A DNA stretch of 10,425 bases, from positions 1-10,425 of the forward strand of contig JAFPIE010000272.1 in assembly GCA_017388605.1 (NCBI GenBank), read 5' to 3'. The stretch is from Acholeplasmatales bacterium (GTDB lineage: Bacteria > Bacillota_I > Bacilli_A > Acholeplasmatales > Anaeroplasmataceae). Position numbers and translations under genes: made by a program. Under the pieces are notes generated by a model. It had not been told where the DNA came from. It did no database searches and saw only the letters and a list, made by a program, of their open reading frames with translations. Shown one piece after another: positions 1 through 6,885 of this stretch; the first letter of the stretch is position 1, and the number at the start of each line of letters is the position of its first letter.

Positions 1-224
1 TAGATAAAAGATATCAGGGTAAAGGATATGGAAAGAAGGCAATGCAACTTGCTTTAGATTACATTCGTACTTTTCCTTGTGGTAAAGCTGATACTTGCTG
101 GTTGTCCTATGAGCCTGAAAACGAAGTTGCAAAGAAGCTTTATGCATCCTTTGGCTTTATAGAACAACCACAATTTTATAAAGGCAAAGAAGGAGAAGAA
201 ATGCCTGCTTTCTTAAAACTATAG
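1..224 (+). CDS. GNAT family N-acetyltransferase, C-terminal part (5' end outside window)
   Basis: This is the 3' part of a gene that begins before the window. The reading frame is open from base 3 and ends with TAG at 222-224. The visible 73 residues start at DKRYQGKGYGKKA, which carries the Q-x-x-G-x-G acetyl-CoA pyrophosphate-binding signature of the GNAT fold (motif A). About 45 residues on comes a NEVAKKLYASFGF segment, the usual GNAT motif B with N...A...LY...GF. Such enzymes transfer acetyl from acetyl-CoA to an amine. The ending SYEPEN-x(5)-LYASFGF resembles spermine/spermidine (BltD-like) acetyltransferases, but the substrate-binding N-terminal half is missing, so the substrate is an inference. 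An internal ATG at 42 is not the start, because the CoA motif lies upstream of it. A terminator follows at once, so this is the last gene of its transcript. Confidence 0.85.
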   Translation, partial: DKRYQGKGYGKKAMQLALDYIRTFPCGKADTCWLSYEPENEVAKKLYASFGFIEQPQFYKGKEGEEMPAFLKL

Positions 225-227
225 TAA

Positions 228-254
228 AAAAGTCTTGGGAAAACCAAGGCTTTT
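228..254 (+). terminator. Rho-independent terminator after the acetyltransferase
   Basis: An A-rich left arm AAAAGTCTTGG pairs with CCAAGGCTTTT across a GAAAA loop. The stem is about 11 bp with one G-U pair. The T run after the stem is short (TTTT then AGTATAATTT), so termination may be moderate. It lies 3 bases after the acetyltransferase stop codon. Confidence 0.7.
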
Positions 255-346
255 AGTATAATTTATCACCTTTTTGTGTTTATAATCGTTTATTTTATAG
301 GAGTATTAGAAAAATAGGGAAGCTCAAATTAAAAATGAGATTACTC

Positions 347-375
347 TTTTCCTTTAAAGGAAACAATGCTATAAT
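347..375 (+). promoter_or_regulatory. Promoter of the TerB-like gene (extended -10)
   Basis: TGCTATAAT at 367-375 is a perfect extended -10 element (TG-n-TATAAT). The -35 position (about 347-352, TTTTCC) is poor, as is common when an extended -10 is present. The predicted start of transcription is near 382, giving a leader of under 30 bases before the ATG at 410. The bases between -35 and -10 are largely taken up by a perfect palindrome listed separately. Confidence 0.6.
348..363. repeat. Perfect 16-bp palindrome, candidate operator
   Basis: TTTCCTTTAAAGGAAA is identical to its own reverse complement over all 16 bases. It covers the -35 and upstream spacer region of the promoter of the TerB-like gene, ending 3 bases before the extended -10. 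That is where a dimeric repressor would block RNA polymerase. I do not recognise it as the site of a named regulator, and an operator role is inferred from position and symmetry only. Confidence 0.5.
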
Positions 376-409
376 ATGAGAAATGAATTTTAGAAATTGA
401 GGGTTGGTT

Positions 410-853
410 ATGAATGAATTAGAAGCATTTCAGCAAGAGATGAAGCAATACTTAGCTATCGGTGGAGAGAAGAGAACTCTTTATGGAAAGAATTTATATA
501 AGACTTATTTAAATCAAGCAAAGGAAATGGGCTTATCTAGTCTACAAACACAAAAGATGCTTGAAAGATTAGTCGCATATATTAGTGCATCCGATGGACA
601 AATCAATAGAAGTGAATATGAATTCTGTAATAATGCATTATTTACCGTTACTGCGGATGAATTCTTAGAAATGTGTAGAAAGAATATGATGCCTACTGAG
701 GTAAATCAATTAAGAGAATATGCACATAAGGATTTTAAAAAGTTCGGTCATAAGAGTGCATTATATATCATTGCATTATTCATTGTTTCTGCAAATAATG
801 AAGCAACCATTGATGAACAAAAAAAGGCTTGTGCATTATTTGGTTTAATCTAG
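410..853 (+). CDS. TerB-like small helical protein
   Basis: This 147-residue protein is predicted to be soluble and almost entirely helical, with no signal peptide or membrane segment. Residues 58-70 (YISASDGQINRSE) match the acidic, metal-binding-like segment of TerB/TerB-like domains (A-D-G-x-I-x-x-x-E). A weaker second copy, SANNEATIDEQ, lies near residues 127-137, as expected from the internally repeated TerB fold. The family was named for tellurite resistance but occurs widely with varied roles, so the function here is unknown. I choose the ATG at 410 because GAGGG (399-403) lies 6 bases upstream; an in-frame TTG at 404 overlaps that site. It forms a single-gene transcript with its own promoter and terminator. 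No other ter genes are visible. The family call is by motif and could be wrong. Confidence 0.65.
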   Translation: MNELEAFQQEMKQYLAIGGEKRTLYGKNLYKTYLNQAKEMGLSSLQTQKMLERLVAYISASDGQINRSEYEFCNNALFTVTADEFLEMCRKNMMPTEVNQLREYAHKDFKKFGHKSALYIIALFIVSANNEATIDEQKKACALFGLI

Positions 854-858
854 AAGTC

Positions 859-887
859 TCCACAGGTCAACCTGTGGACTTTTTTTT
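859..887 (+). terminator. Strong Rho-independent terminator after the TerB-like gene
   Basis: TCCACAGG (859-866) pairs with CCTGTGGA (871-878) around a TCAA loop. The stem is 8 bp and GC-rich, followed within two bases by a run of eight T. It starts 5 bases after the stop codon and separates this gene from the lipoprotein unit. Confidence 0.88.
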
Positions 888-930
888 CATATTGGTGTAA
901 AATAAAGCCGAATTTATAAGGAGGAATTCT

Positions 931-1878
931 ATGAAAAATAAATTATTTATTTTTATCATGTTCATATTTAGTTTATTTCTTTTTACCTCCTGTAATCAAA
1001 GAAAGAATGTCATTGGTAGTGGTGAGGTTAAGGAATTTAGCTATCAAAGCCAATCGAATATAGAATCCATTCGTATTTCTGATATCAGAATTGTAAACAA
1101 TACAAAAATACTACCAGTTATTGTAGATATTGATTCCAATACAGAAAAGAAAATATCCATATTTAGCCAAAAGGAGGTCTATGATTCTATGTCTATAACA
1201 TCCTCCTTTGGACAATTATTAATTACCGGTAGCTCGAATGTGAATTATGTTGCAGAATCCATTCGAATTTATATTTCAGGCTATACCCTAAGTAGCTTAT
1301 ATTTTGAGCTTTCTAGTGTAAATATTAAAGCAAATGCACTAGATGATGATGTATCCTTCAATTTAAATTATGCCTCCGATGTTACCTTAGATTATTATAA
1401 GGGTAGCCGCTTTAGAGCAAGCTTAAGCTCAAATTCCTCTATGGAAATAGAGAAATTAGAATTATCCTCCTTAGTGAATTTAAATTTAAAAGAAAAATCA
1501 AGTATACATTCTGGTGAAATTACTGCCCAAGAGGCAAGGGTAACCCTAGATAATGAATCTATGATGCAATTCTTATCTAAGAATATTCAAAATTCGTTTT
1601 TCACATTATATGGAAATAGTATTATTCAGGTTAGTGGAAATTCAAATGCACTGGATTTAGTTATGTCTGATGGCAAATACAATGGAAGAAATAATGAAAT
1701 TGATCATGTCGTCATCAATATTGGCTATGGTAAGTCTGAGGTATTAGTTCATGCAATATCCTCAATTCATGTAAATTCTGCACTGGGAGATTGTAAAGTT
1801 ATTTATTATGGTGGTAATCCTATGGTTACCAAAAATGATATTAGTGGTAATGTAGTTATTGAAAATGGAGAAATATAG
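931..1878 (+). CDS. Lipoprotein with GIN/DUF2807-type beta-rich head domain
   Basis: This 315-residue predicted surface lipoprotein has a positively charged start, a hydrophobic stretch (residues 5-19) and a lipobox-like LFTS-C ending at Cys21, where lipid attachment and signal peptidase II cleavage are expected. Phe at -3 is less usual than Leu. The mature part is rich in Ser, Asn and short alternating hydrophobic strands, typical of a right-handed beta-helix. It starts with VIGSGEV and ends with CKVIYYGGNPMVTKNDISG, matching both ends of the GIN (DUF2807, putative autotransporter adhesin head) domain. Known members are extracellular; their function is poorly defined. The start is supported by TAAGGAGG at 917-924, 6 bases from the ATG. 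A weak -10-like TAAAAT (898-903) follows the preceding terminator. The next gene begins 21 bases downstream, so the two are probably co-transcribed. Confidence 0.8.
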   Translation: MKNKLFIFIMFIFSLFLFTSCNQRKNVIGSGEVKEFSYQSQSNIESIRISDIRIVNNTKILPVIVDIDSNTEKKISIFSQKEVYDSMSITSSFGQLLITGSSNVNYVAESIRIYISGYTLSSLYFELSSVNIKANALDDDVSFNLNYASDVTLDYYKGSRFRASLSSNSSMEIEKLELSSLVNLNLKEKSSIHSGEITAQEARVTLDNESMMQFLSKNIQNSFFTLYGNSIIQVSGNSNALDLVMSDGKYNGRNNEIDHVVINIGYGKSEVLVHAISSIHVNSALGDCKVIYYGGNPMVTKNDISGNVVIENGEI

Positions 1879-1899
1879 TTTTCATTGGGAAGTGATATT

Positions 1900-2967
1900 A
1901 TGGCAAATATATTAGATTATGTACACTGGAGAGGTGATTTATCCTTCCTTCAGGATCAATTTAATATTTTAGACAATTTAATATTTGCAAAGCTTGCCTA
2001 TATCGATTTTAAGGATGCTGTACCAGATTATCCATCACAAAAGAAGATTCTTGCTAAAAATGCGATGAATAAGGTCTTTGAGACACATGATAAGAAGAAA
2101 ATGGTATTAGGCTTAATTGTACCAAAAAGAATTGTTGACCTTATGGATTTAGTAAAGGATACCAAAAGATTTGGTAGGATTTATATGTCTAATTATGTTA
2201 ACATTATTGAAAAGGAATCCAAAACTCAGTTTTCTGCAGTCGTATTCCATTTAGATGAGGATACCATTTATATTGCCTTTAGAGGTACAGATGATACCTT
2301 AATTGGTTGGCAGGAAAACATAGATATGCTTTATACATCTCCTGTAAAAAGTCAGGTTCTTGCTGTAAAATATTTGGAAGATATTGCTGATTTATACCCA
2401 AATGCGAATATTTACCTAGGTGGACATTCTAAGGGTGGTAATTTGGCAAATTATGCCTCTATTTATGCGAGAAGTGATGTTCAAGATAGAATCATAAGAT
2501 GCTTTACAAATGATGGACAGGGCATGGATAAGAATTATATTGATTTAGAGAAATATGAGCGTATTAAAGGAAGAATTATAAGAATTATTCCAGAGCTTGA
2601 TGTCGTAGGTATGATCTTTGATTGCTTCGCAGGAAGAACAATCATTGTAAAATCCAATGCGAAGGGAGTTTACCAGCATGATGGATTCTCTTGGCAAATT
2701 CGAGTTACCGATTTTGAGCTTGCAAAGGAGCTTCACCCTAAGGCAAGAAAAATGGATAGGGCATTAACTAAGCTAATAAAGGAAGTGCCTGTAGAGGATA
2801 AGAGAGTATTCGGTAAAAATGTATATGATTTTATTCTTGCAAGCCAATTAGATACCCTATTGGATTGTAAAAAGGAATCGATAAAGCTATTAAAATATTT
2901 AAATAAATTTAGTGGAAGAAGTAAGCAATTATTCTTACAGCTTGTAAGTGAATTTATGTTCTTCTAA
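1900..2967 (+). CDS. Mbeg1-like (DUF2974) alpha/beta serine hydrolase
   Basis: This 355-residue protein begins MANILDYVHWRGDLSF, the characteristic start of the Mbeg1-like/DUF2974 family. AFRGTDD (126-132) resembles the oxyanion-side FRGT motif of class 3 lipases. GGHSKGG (174-180) is the nucleophile elbow with Ser177, and YQHDGFSW (258-265) supplies a candidate catalytic His260; Asp234 in PELDVVG is a candidate acid. No signal peptide is visible, so it is probably cytoplasmic. The natural substrate of this family is not known to me; a lipase or esterase activity is inferred from the fold. The ATG at 1900 fits the family start, with GGGAAG about 7 bases upstream; an in-frame TTG at 1885 would add five residues and overlap that site. 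It sits 21 bases after the lipoprotein gene and ends at a terminator shared with the opposite strand. Confidence 0.85.
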   Translation: MANILDYVHWRGDLSFLQDQFNILDNLIFAKLAYIDFKDAVPDYPSQKKILAKNAMNKVFETHDKKKMVLGLIVPKRIVDLMDLVKDTKRFGRIYMSNYVNIIEKESKTQFSAVVFHLDEDTIYIAFRGTDDTLIGWQENIDMLYTSPVKSQVLAVKYLEDIADLYPNANIYLGGHSKGGNLANYASIYARSDVQDRIIRCFTNDGQGMDKNYIDLEKYERIKGRIIRIIPELDVVGMIFDCFAGRTIIVKSNAKGVYQHDGFSWQIRVTDFELAKELHPKARKMDRALTKLIKEVPVEDKRVFGKNVYDFILASQLDTLLDCKKESIKLLKYLNKFSGRSKQLFLQLVSEFMFF

Positions 2968-2968
2968 A

Positions 2969-2997
2969 AAAATGGGCCAACAATGTTGACCCATTTT
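2969..2997. terminator. Bidirectional terminator between convergent genes
   Basis: AAAATGGGCCAACA pairs with TGTTGACCCATTTT in a stem of about 13 bp with a very small loop. In the plus-strand RNA one position is a C-A mismatch; in the minus-strand RNA the same position is a G-U pair. The minus direction also has the longer T run (seven T, against TTTTCTT on the plus strand). It therefore ends the hydrolase transcript (+) and, probably more efficiently, the nucleotidase-kinase transcript (-), whose stop codon is at 2999-3001. Confidence 0.85.
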
Positions 2998-2998
2998 C

Positions 2999-4111
2999 TT
3001 ATATACCTAAAATTTCTTCAATTTCTTTTACTGAGGATTCATAATCCTTATTCGTTACCGATACGACATAATCACAAATCTCTTCATTTCTCTTTTCATC
3101 TTCGATAGAAATTAATCGATTTACCTTATCCTCGTGGGAGCATTTCTTATTTAAAATAGAAGAAATAAGCTCCTTTCTATCCTTTTTGATATAGATTGTA
3201 ATTACATTATCATATCTTGATTTTAATGCCATGGCACCACAAATATCCATTGTTGCAAGTACAGATTTTTTATTGTTTAAAATCTTATCGACATCTTCCT
3301 TTTTAGAGCCATAGCCGTGTCCTGCATACATAGTAGATTCAAAGAATACCTTTTCATCCATCATACGGAAGAATTCATCCTTAGATACGTAGTTATACCA
3401 ATCATTTTCATACACTGCAGTAGGATCTGCAGTAGTATAGGTTTTAAGCTTTTCTAGTACAGGCTTTTCATCTAATAGCATTTTAGCAATTTTACTCTTA
3501 CCGGATCCAGATGGTCCAACAAGAATAACAATACCTGGCTGGATTAGCTTATCCACATTGAATAGGTAGCTTTTAGAAATAACCTCTACGAGCTTTAAAA
3601 ATTCATCATAGCTATTTACCGCAAGCATACCAGTTGCGTTCATATTCCATGGCTTACGCATAAGAATTGGATATGCAGCACTAGAATTAAAAATGTTATG
3701 CATACCATCATCAAATAGGATATCTACATTGATTTTATCCTTTCTTGAGCCCATATATATGTTCTCCTTAGGGATTTCTGGGAACTCCTCCATAATTCTT
3801 TGTGCACGAATTCCCATGAATTCAGGATAAATAGAAGTAGATATAAATACCTCAGTCATTTTTGTAAGCTTTCTTACAAATTCCTTTGCTCCTTCAATGA
3901 CAGGCTGTGTTCTAAAAAATTCAGGGTCATTGAAGAATTCAAAAATGACATCGGCACGCGTACCAAGCTTTCCCCAGTGGTCGACTTCATAAATCGTTAG
4001 TGGTGGGTCGAATTTGTATTTCTCGTTCGCAAGCTTTATGGCATATGGAATACATTCCATTAATAAATCGTCAACATCAAGTGCAGTTGACATACGAAAT
4101 CTTTTACTCAT
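2999..4111 (-). CDS. NT5C-type 5'(3')-deoxyribonucleotidase fused to guanylate-kinase-like domain
   Basis: This 370-residue protein has two domains. Residues 8-180 have the HAD nucleotidase pattern: LDVDDLL with Asp12/Asp14 (motif I), FISTS at 89-93 (motif II), SRKDK at 122-126 (lysine motif) and DILFDDG at 130-136 (motif IV). This matches 5'(3')-deoxyribonucleotidases, which remove phosphate from nucleoside monophosphates. Residues 193-368 align along the whole guanylate kinase fold: P-loop GPSGSGKS (199-206), TYTTADP, YNYVSKDEF, FESTMYAGHGYGS (257-269), MDICGA (288-293) and a C-terminal CDYVV strand. The GMP-binding TTRxxR segment lacks both arginines (TTADPT), so normal GMP kinase activity is doubtful. 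The join is in one frame with no sign of a sequencing artefact. AAAGGAG lies 6 bases before the ATG. The gene is monocistronic and divergent from fakB. The physiological reaction is unknown. Confidence 0.85.
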   Translation of the reverse strand: MSKRFRMSTALDVDDLLMECIPYAIKLANEKYKFDPPLTIYEVDHWGKLGTRADVIFEFFNDPEFFRTQPVIEGAKEFVRKLTKMTEVFISTSIYPEFMGIRAQRIMEEFPEIPKENIYMGSRKDKINVDILFDDGMHNIFNSSAAYPILMRKPWNMNATGMLAVNSYDEFLKLVEVISKSYLFNVDKLIQPGIVILVGPSGSGKSKIAKMLLDEKPVLEKLKTYTTADPTAVYENDWYNYVSKDEFFRMMDEKVFFESTMYAGHGYGSKKEDVDKILNNKKSVLATMDICGAMALKSRYDNVITIYIKKDRKELISSILNKKCSHEDKVNRLISIEDEKRNEEICDYVVSVTNKDYESSVKEIEEILGI

Positions 4112-4142
4112 TTTACTCTCCTTTCGTTTGGGTTTGTATTTT

Positions 4143-4151
4143 AGTATACCA
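4143..4151 (-). promoter_or_regulatory. Extended -10 promoter of the nucleotidase-kinase gene
   Basis: Read on the minus strand this is TGGTATACT, an extended -10 with 5 of 6 bases of TATAAT. There is no good TTGACA at the expected distance, where the sequence is A/T-rich. The predicted start of transcription is near 4136, giving a leader of about 25 bases that contains the AAAGGAG ribosome binding site at 4118-4124. Confidence 0.55.
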
Positions 4152-4259
4152 TTTTTTAAAAGAAAATAAAGAAAAAGATTCTATTTTTTCAGATTTAGAA
4201 CAAAAAGTTAAGATTTTTAAAAAATAAGACAAAGTATTATGTAAAAGTAAAGAAAACTT

Positions 4260-4268
4260 TGGTATAAT
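4260..4268 (+). promoter_or_regulatory. Extended -10 promoter of the fakB-fakA-plsX operon
   Basis: TGGTATAAT is a perfect extended -10 element. The -35 region at about 4240-4245 (TGTAAA) matches TTGACA at only three positions. Predicted transcription start is near 4275, about 46 bases before the fakB ATG. No FapR-type operator is visible around it, although PlsX genes in Bacillus are under FapR. Confidence 0.6.
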
Positions 4269-4290
4269 TAAATTTAGATTAAGCATAAAA

Positions 4291-4306
4291 GTGGAAACGC
4301 TTTATT
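4291..4306 (+). promoter_or_regulatory. Partial cre-like (CcpA) site in the fakB leader
   Basis: GTGGAAACGCTTTATT contains the TGNAARCG core of the catabolite-responsive element and the following A/T positions, but lacks the final CA. It lies about 16-31 bases downstream of the predicted transcription start, where CcpA sites usually act as roadblocks. One imperfect match in A/T-rich DNA is weak evidence. Confidence 0.25.
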
Positions 4307-4320
4307 TTAGGAGGAAACTT

Positions 4321-5211
4321 ATGAAAAATTTTTATGTTTTTACAGATTCAACATCTGATGTTGAGAAGAGCTATCGTGAAGAATTAGATTTTGGATATCT
4401 AAAGATGGCATTTCGAATTGATGAAAAGGATTATGATGCAGATCTTGAGTGGGGAGCACTTCCTGCAAAGGATTTCTATAATATATTAAGACAGGGTAAT
4501 CGCGCAACAACAAATCAGATTTTAACAACTGAGGTTGAAAAGAAATTTGATGAAGCATTTGCTAAAGGCTTAAATGTATTCTATTTAGCATGCTCATCTA
4601 AATTATCTACATCCGTAAATTACGCTAAAGTTATCGGTGAGGAAATCGTTGCAAAATACCCTGGTAGAAAGTTCGTTTGTTACGACTCTTTAAGAAGCAA
4701 CTATGCTGAGGGTATGATGGCTATGGATGCAGCTCGTATGGCAAATGAAGGTAAGACGATTGATGATGTAGTTAAATATTTTGATGAATATAAATTAAAT
4801 TATCAGACCTTCGCAACAGTAGGATCACTAAACTGGCTAAAGATGGCAGGTAGAGTTAAGGCTTCTGCAGCATTCTTTGGTAATCTATTTGGTGTTAAGC
4901 CAATTATTTGTGGTGATACTAAGGGTAATAACTATGGATTTAAGAAGGTTAAGGGTAGAAAGACTAGCCTTGATGAGTTAGTAGCTATTACTGTTGAAAG
5001 ATTAGAGAATAAGGAAAATGCAGTTGTATATGTTGAAAATGCAGATTGCTTGCAGGATGCTGAATACGTAGCTAAGGAAATTAAGGCTAAGACAAATTGT
5101 AAGGAAGTACATGTTTCTACATTAGGACCTATCATTGGTGCTTCCTGTGGACCTGATACAATTACTGTAAACTTCTACGGCAAGAAGATGGATATCACTG
5201 GTGAGGAGTAA
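4321..5211 (+). CDS. fakB: DegV family fatty-acid-binding protein (FakB)
   Basis: This 296-residue cytoplasmic protein carries DegV-family landmarks in order: FTDSTSDV (7-14), the ATTNQ segment (62-66), CSSKLSTS (91-98), DSLRSNYAEG (122-131), the LKMAGRVK loop (173-180) followed by GNLFGVKPII, and GPIIGASCGP (269-278). FakB proteins hold a fatty acid and present its carboxylate to FakA for phosphorylation; the next gene encodes FakA, which makes the assignment firm. One deviation is that the usual GTHxGP motif near the C-terminus reads GASCGP here, with Ser275 in place of His. The start is the ATG at 4321, preceded by TAGGAGG at 4308-4314; an in-frame GTG at 4291 would put that site inside the gene. 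It is first in the operon, with fakA starting 5 bases after its stop. Confidence 0.92.
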   Translation: MKNFYVFTDSTSDVEKSYREELDFGYLKMAFRIDEKDYDADLEWGALPAKDFYNILRQGNRATTNQILTTEVEKKFDEAFAKGLNVFYLACSSKLSTSVNYAKVIGEEIVAKYPGRKFVCYDSLRSNYAEGMMAMDAARMANEGKTIDDVVKYFDEYKLNYQTFATVGSLNWLKMAGRVKASAAFFGNLFGVKPIICGDTKGNNYGFKKVKGRKTSLDELVAITVERLENKENAVVYVENADCLQDAEYVAKEIKAKTNCKEVHVSTLGPIIGASCGPDTITVNFYGKKMDITGEE

Positions 5212-5216
5212 TCACC

Positions 5217-6875
5217 ATGATATTGAATAAGGTCGATGGACAGGACTATGTTTCTTTAGTTGTTGCAGGTGCTAGAAGCCTTGCAAATGATGTAGATAGA
5301 ATTAATGCACTAAATGTATTCCCTGTACCTGATGGAGATACAGGTACAAACATGAAGATGACCATTGAAGGTGGTGCATCCTCTGGCTTAGGCATGAAAG
5401 AAACAAATCTTGGAATTATTTCTAAGAATATGGCCCGTTCCATGGTTTTATCTGCTCGAGGTAATTCTGGTGTAATTACATCACAATTCTTTAAAGGCCT
5501 ATCTATAGGCTTTGAGGGAAAGGAATCTGTCGATGTAAAGGGCTTTGCCGAGGCCATGCTAGAAGGAACTAAAAAATCCTATAGTGTAGTTCAAATTCCT
5601 ACAGAGGGCACAATTTTAACGGTAATGAGAGAGGCTGGAGAGGCTGCATATAAGGCTTTAACCGATTCTATGACATTACCTGAATATTTAAGAATATATT
5701 TAGAGGCTGCAAAGGTATCTTTAGAGCATACACCTGAGCTTTTAGCTGTATTAAAGGAAGCAGGAGTTATTGATTCTGGTGGAGCTGGCTTTTGCTTAAT
5801 CATTGAAGGAATGCTAAAGGCATCCTTAGGTGAAGAGGTTTTAGCTTCTAAGGATTCTACTATAAATGTTGTTGATCATTCTGGCTTCAATGCGGATAGT
5901 GAGCTTACCTGGGGCTACTGTACAGAATTTATTTTACAGCTTCAAAATTCTAAGGTAGATATTCCTAATTTTGATTTAAAGATTATTCAAGATTATCTAG
6001 AAACTATAGGTAATTCTATCGTTTCCTTTAAGGATGAGGATTTAGTTAAGGTACACGTTCATACCTTTGACCCAGGCTTAGTATTAACTGAGATGAGAAA
6101 ATATGGTGAATTCATCACCATTAAGATTGAAAATATGAACGTTCAGCATACGGAAAATAATGAAATCATTGCCTCAAGCCAAGAGGTAGAGGAAAAGCCT
6201 TTAGAGCATAAGAAGTACGCAAGCGTTGCGGTAGCGAATGGTGAGGGCTTAGTTCGTTCCTTTAAGGAAATGGGTGTAGATGAGGTAGTTACTGGTGGAC
6301 AAACTATGAATACCTCAACTGAGGATTTCTTGAATGCATTTCGTAAAATTGATGCAGAATATATCTTAGTTTTCCCAAATAATGGAAATATCGTTATGGC
6401 AGCAAAGCAGGCTGCAGAAAACTATGATAAGGCTAAGGTATATGTCGTTCCTACAAAGACGATTGCAGAAGGCTATTCTGCAGTATCTATGCTAAATTAT
6501 GAAATTGATGATATCGATGAAATTGTAAAGACGGAAATAGAAGTAATCAAAAATGTTTCTACACTTGAGGTTACCTATTCGATTCGTGATACAGCAATGA
6601 ATGGCATTAAGATTAAAAAGGGTGACTATATCTGTATTTACAATGGCAATTTAATTGCCTCCGATAAGGATAGAGTTACAGCTGTTAAAAAATCCTTAAA
6701 GAAGATAAGTGATTTTGGTGATAAGCAGGTTATGTCTATTTTATGTGGACAGGATGTTAAAATTGAAGAATGTGATGCAATAAGAGAATTTGCTGAAACA
6801 CTAAATTCCTATATTGAGGTATATCCTCTAAAGGGAAATCAGGATATTTATTCTTATATTATTGGTATTGAATAA
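5217..6875 (+). CDS. fakA: Fatty acid kinase catalytic subunit FakA (DAK2/DegV-associated)
   Basis: This 552-residue protein has the normal length for FakA/YloV. The N-terminal DhaL-type ATP-binding domain (about 9-200) has FPVPDGDTGTNM (35-46), with the Mg-binding aspartates Asp39 and Asp41, then LSARGNSGVITSQ (79-90) and VIDSGGAGF (184-192). The middle domain has GYCTEF (Cys235) and VKVHVHT (His280, His282), the Cys/His set expected for the FakA middle domain. The C-terminal domain has GGQTMNTSTEDF (360-371) and FPNNGNIVMAA (386-396). It phosphorylates fatty acids bound to FakB, giving acyl-phosphate. The ribosome binding site GAGGAG (5203-5208) lies in the last codons of fakB, 8 bases before the ATG, suggesting translational coupling. 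plsX starts 10 bases after its stop. Confidence 0.96.
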   Translation: MILNKVDGQDYVSLVVAGARSLANDVDRINALNVFPVPDGDTGTNMKMTIEGGASSGLGMKETNLGIISKNMARSMVLSARGNSGVITSQFFKGLSIGFEGKESVDVKGFAEAMLEGTKKSYSVVQIPTEGTILTVMREAGEAAYKALTDSMTLPEYLRIYLEAAKVSLEHTPELLAVLKEAGVIDSGGAGFCLIIEGMLKASLGEEVLASKDSTINVVDHSGFNADSELTWGYCTEFILQLQNSKVDIPNFDLKIIQDYLETIGNSIVSFKDEDLVKVHVHTFDPGLVLTEMRKYGEFITIKIENMNVQHTENNEIIASSQEVEEKPLEHKKYASVAVANGEGLVRSFKEMGVDEVVTGGQTMNTSTEDFLNAFRKIDAEYILVFPNNGNIVMAAKQAAENYDKAKVYVVPTKTIAEGYSAVSMLNYEIDDIDEIVKTEIEVIKNVSTLEVTYSIRDTAMNGIKIKKGDYICIYNGNLIASDKDRVTAVKKSLKKISDFGDKQVMSILCGQDVKIEECDAIREFAETLNSYIEVYPLKGNQDIYSYIIGIE

Positions 6876-6885
6876 GAGGTTTAAT

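Noticed and set aside
257..286. Two TATAAT sequences (257-262, 281-286) between the acetyltransferase and the TerB-like gene
   Set aside because: Neither has a convincing -35 or TG extension, and such hexamers are frequent in this A/T-rich DNA. The extended -10 at 367-375 is a better promoter.
4000..4227. 75-residue plus-strand frame covering the start of the nucleotidase-kinase gene
   Set aside because: It crosses the divergent promoter region and the N-terminus of a well-supported gene and has no recognisable domain.
4291..4320. GTG start for fakB ten codons upstream
   Set aside because: The TAGGAGG ribosome binding site lies between this GTG and the ATG at 4321, and the family N-terminus begins at the ATG.
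4112..4320. Search for a FapR operator or riboswitch before the fatty acid operon
   Set aside because: No ATTAGTACCTGGTACTAAT-like palindrome and no structured leader long enough for a riboswitch were seen.
5246..5557. 103-residue open frame on the minus strand
   Set aside because: It lies opposite the highly conserved ATP-binding part of fakA and looks like a mirror of its codon pattern.
6862..6885. TTG start for plsX overlapping fakA
   Set aside because: The ATG at 6886 has AAGAGG at a good distance and matches the PlsX N-terminus; the extension has no family support.
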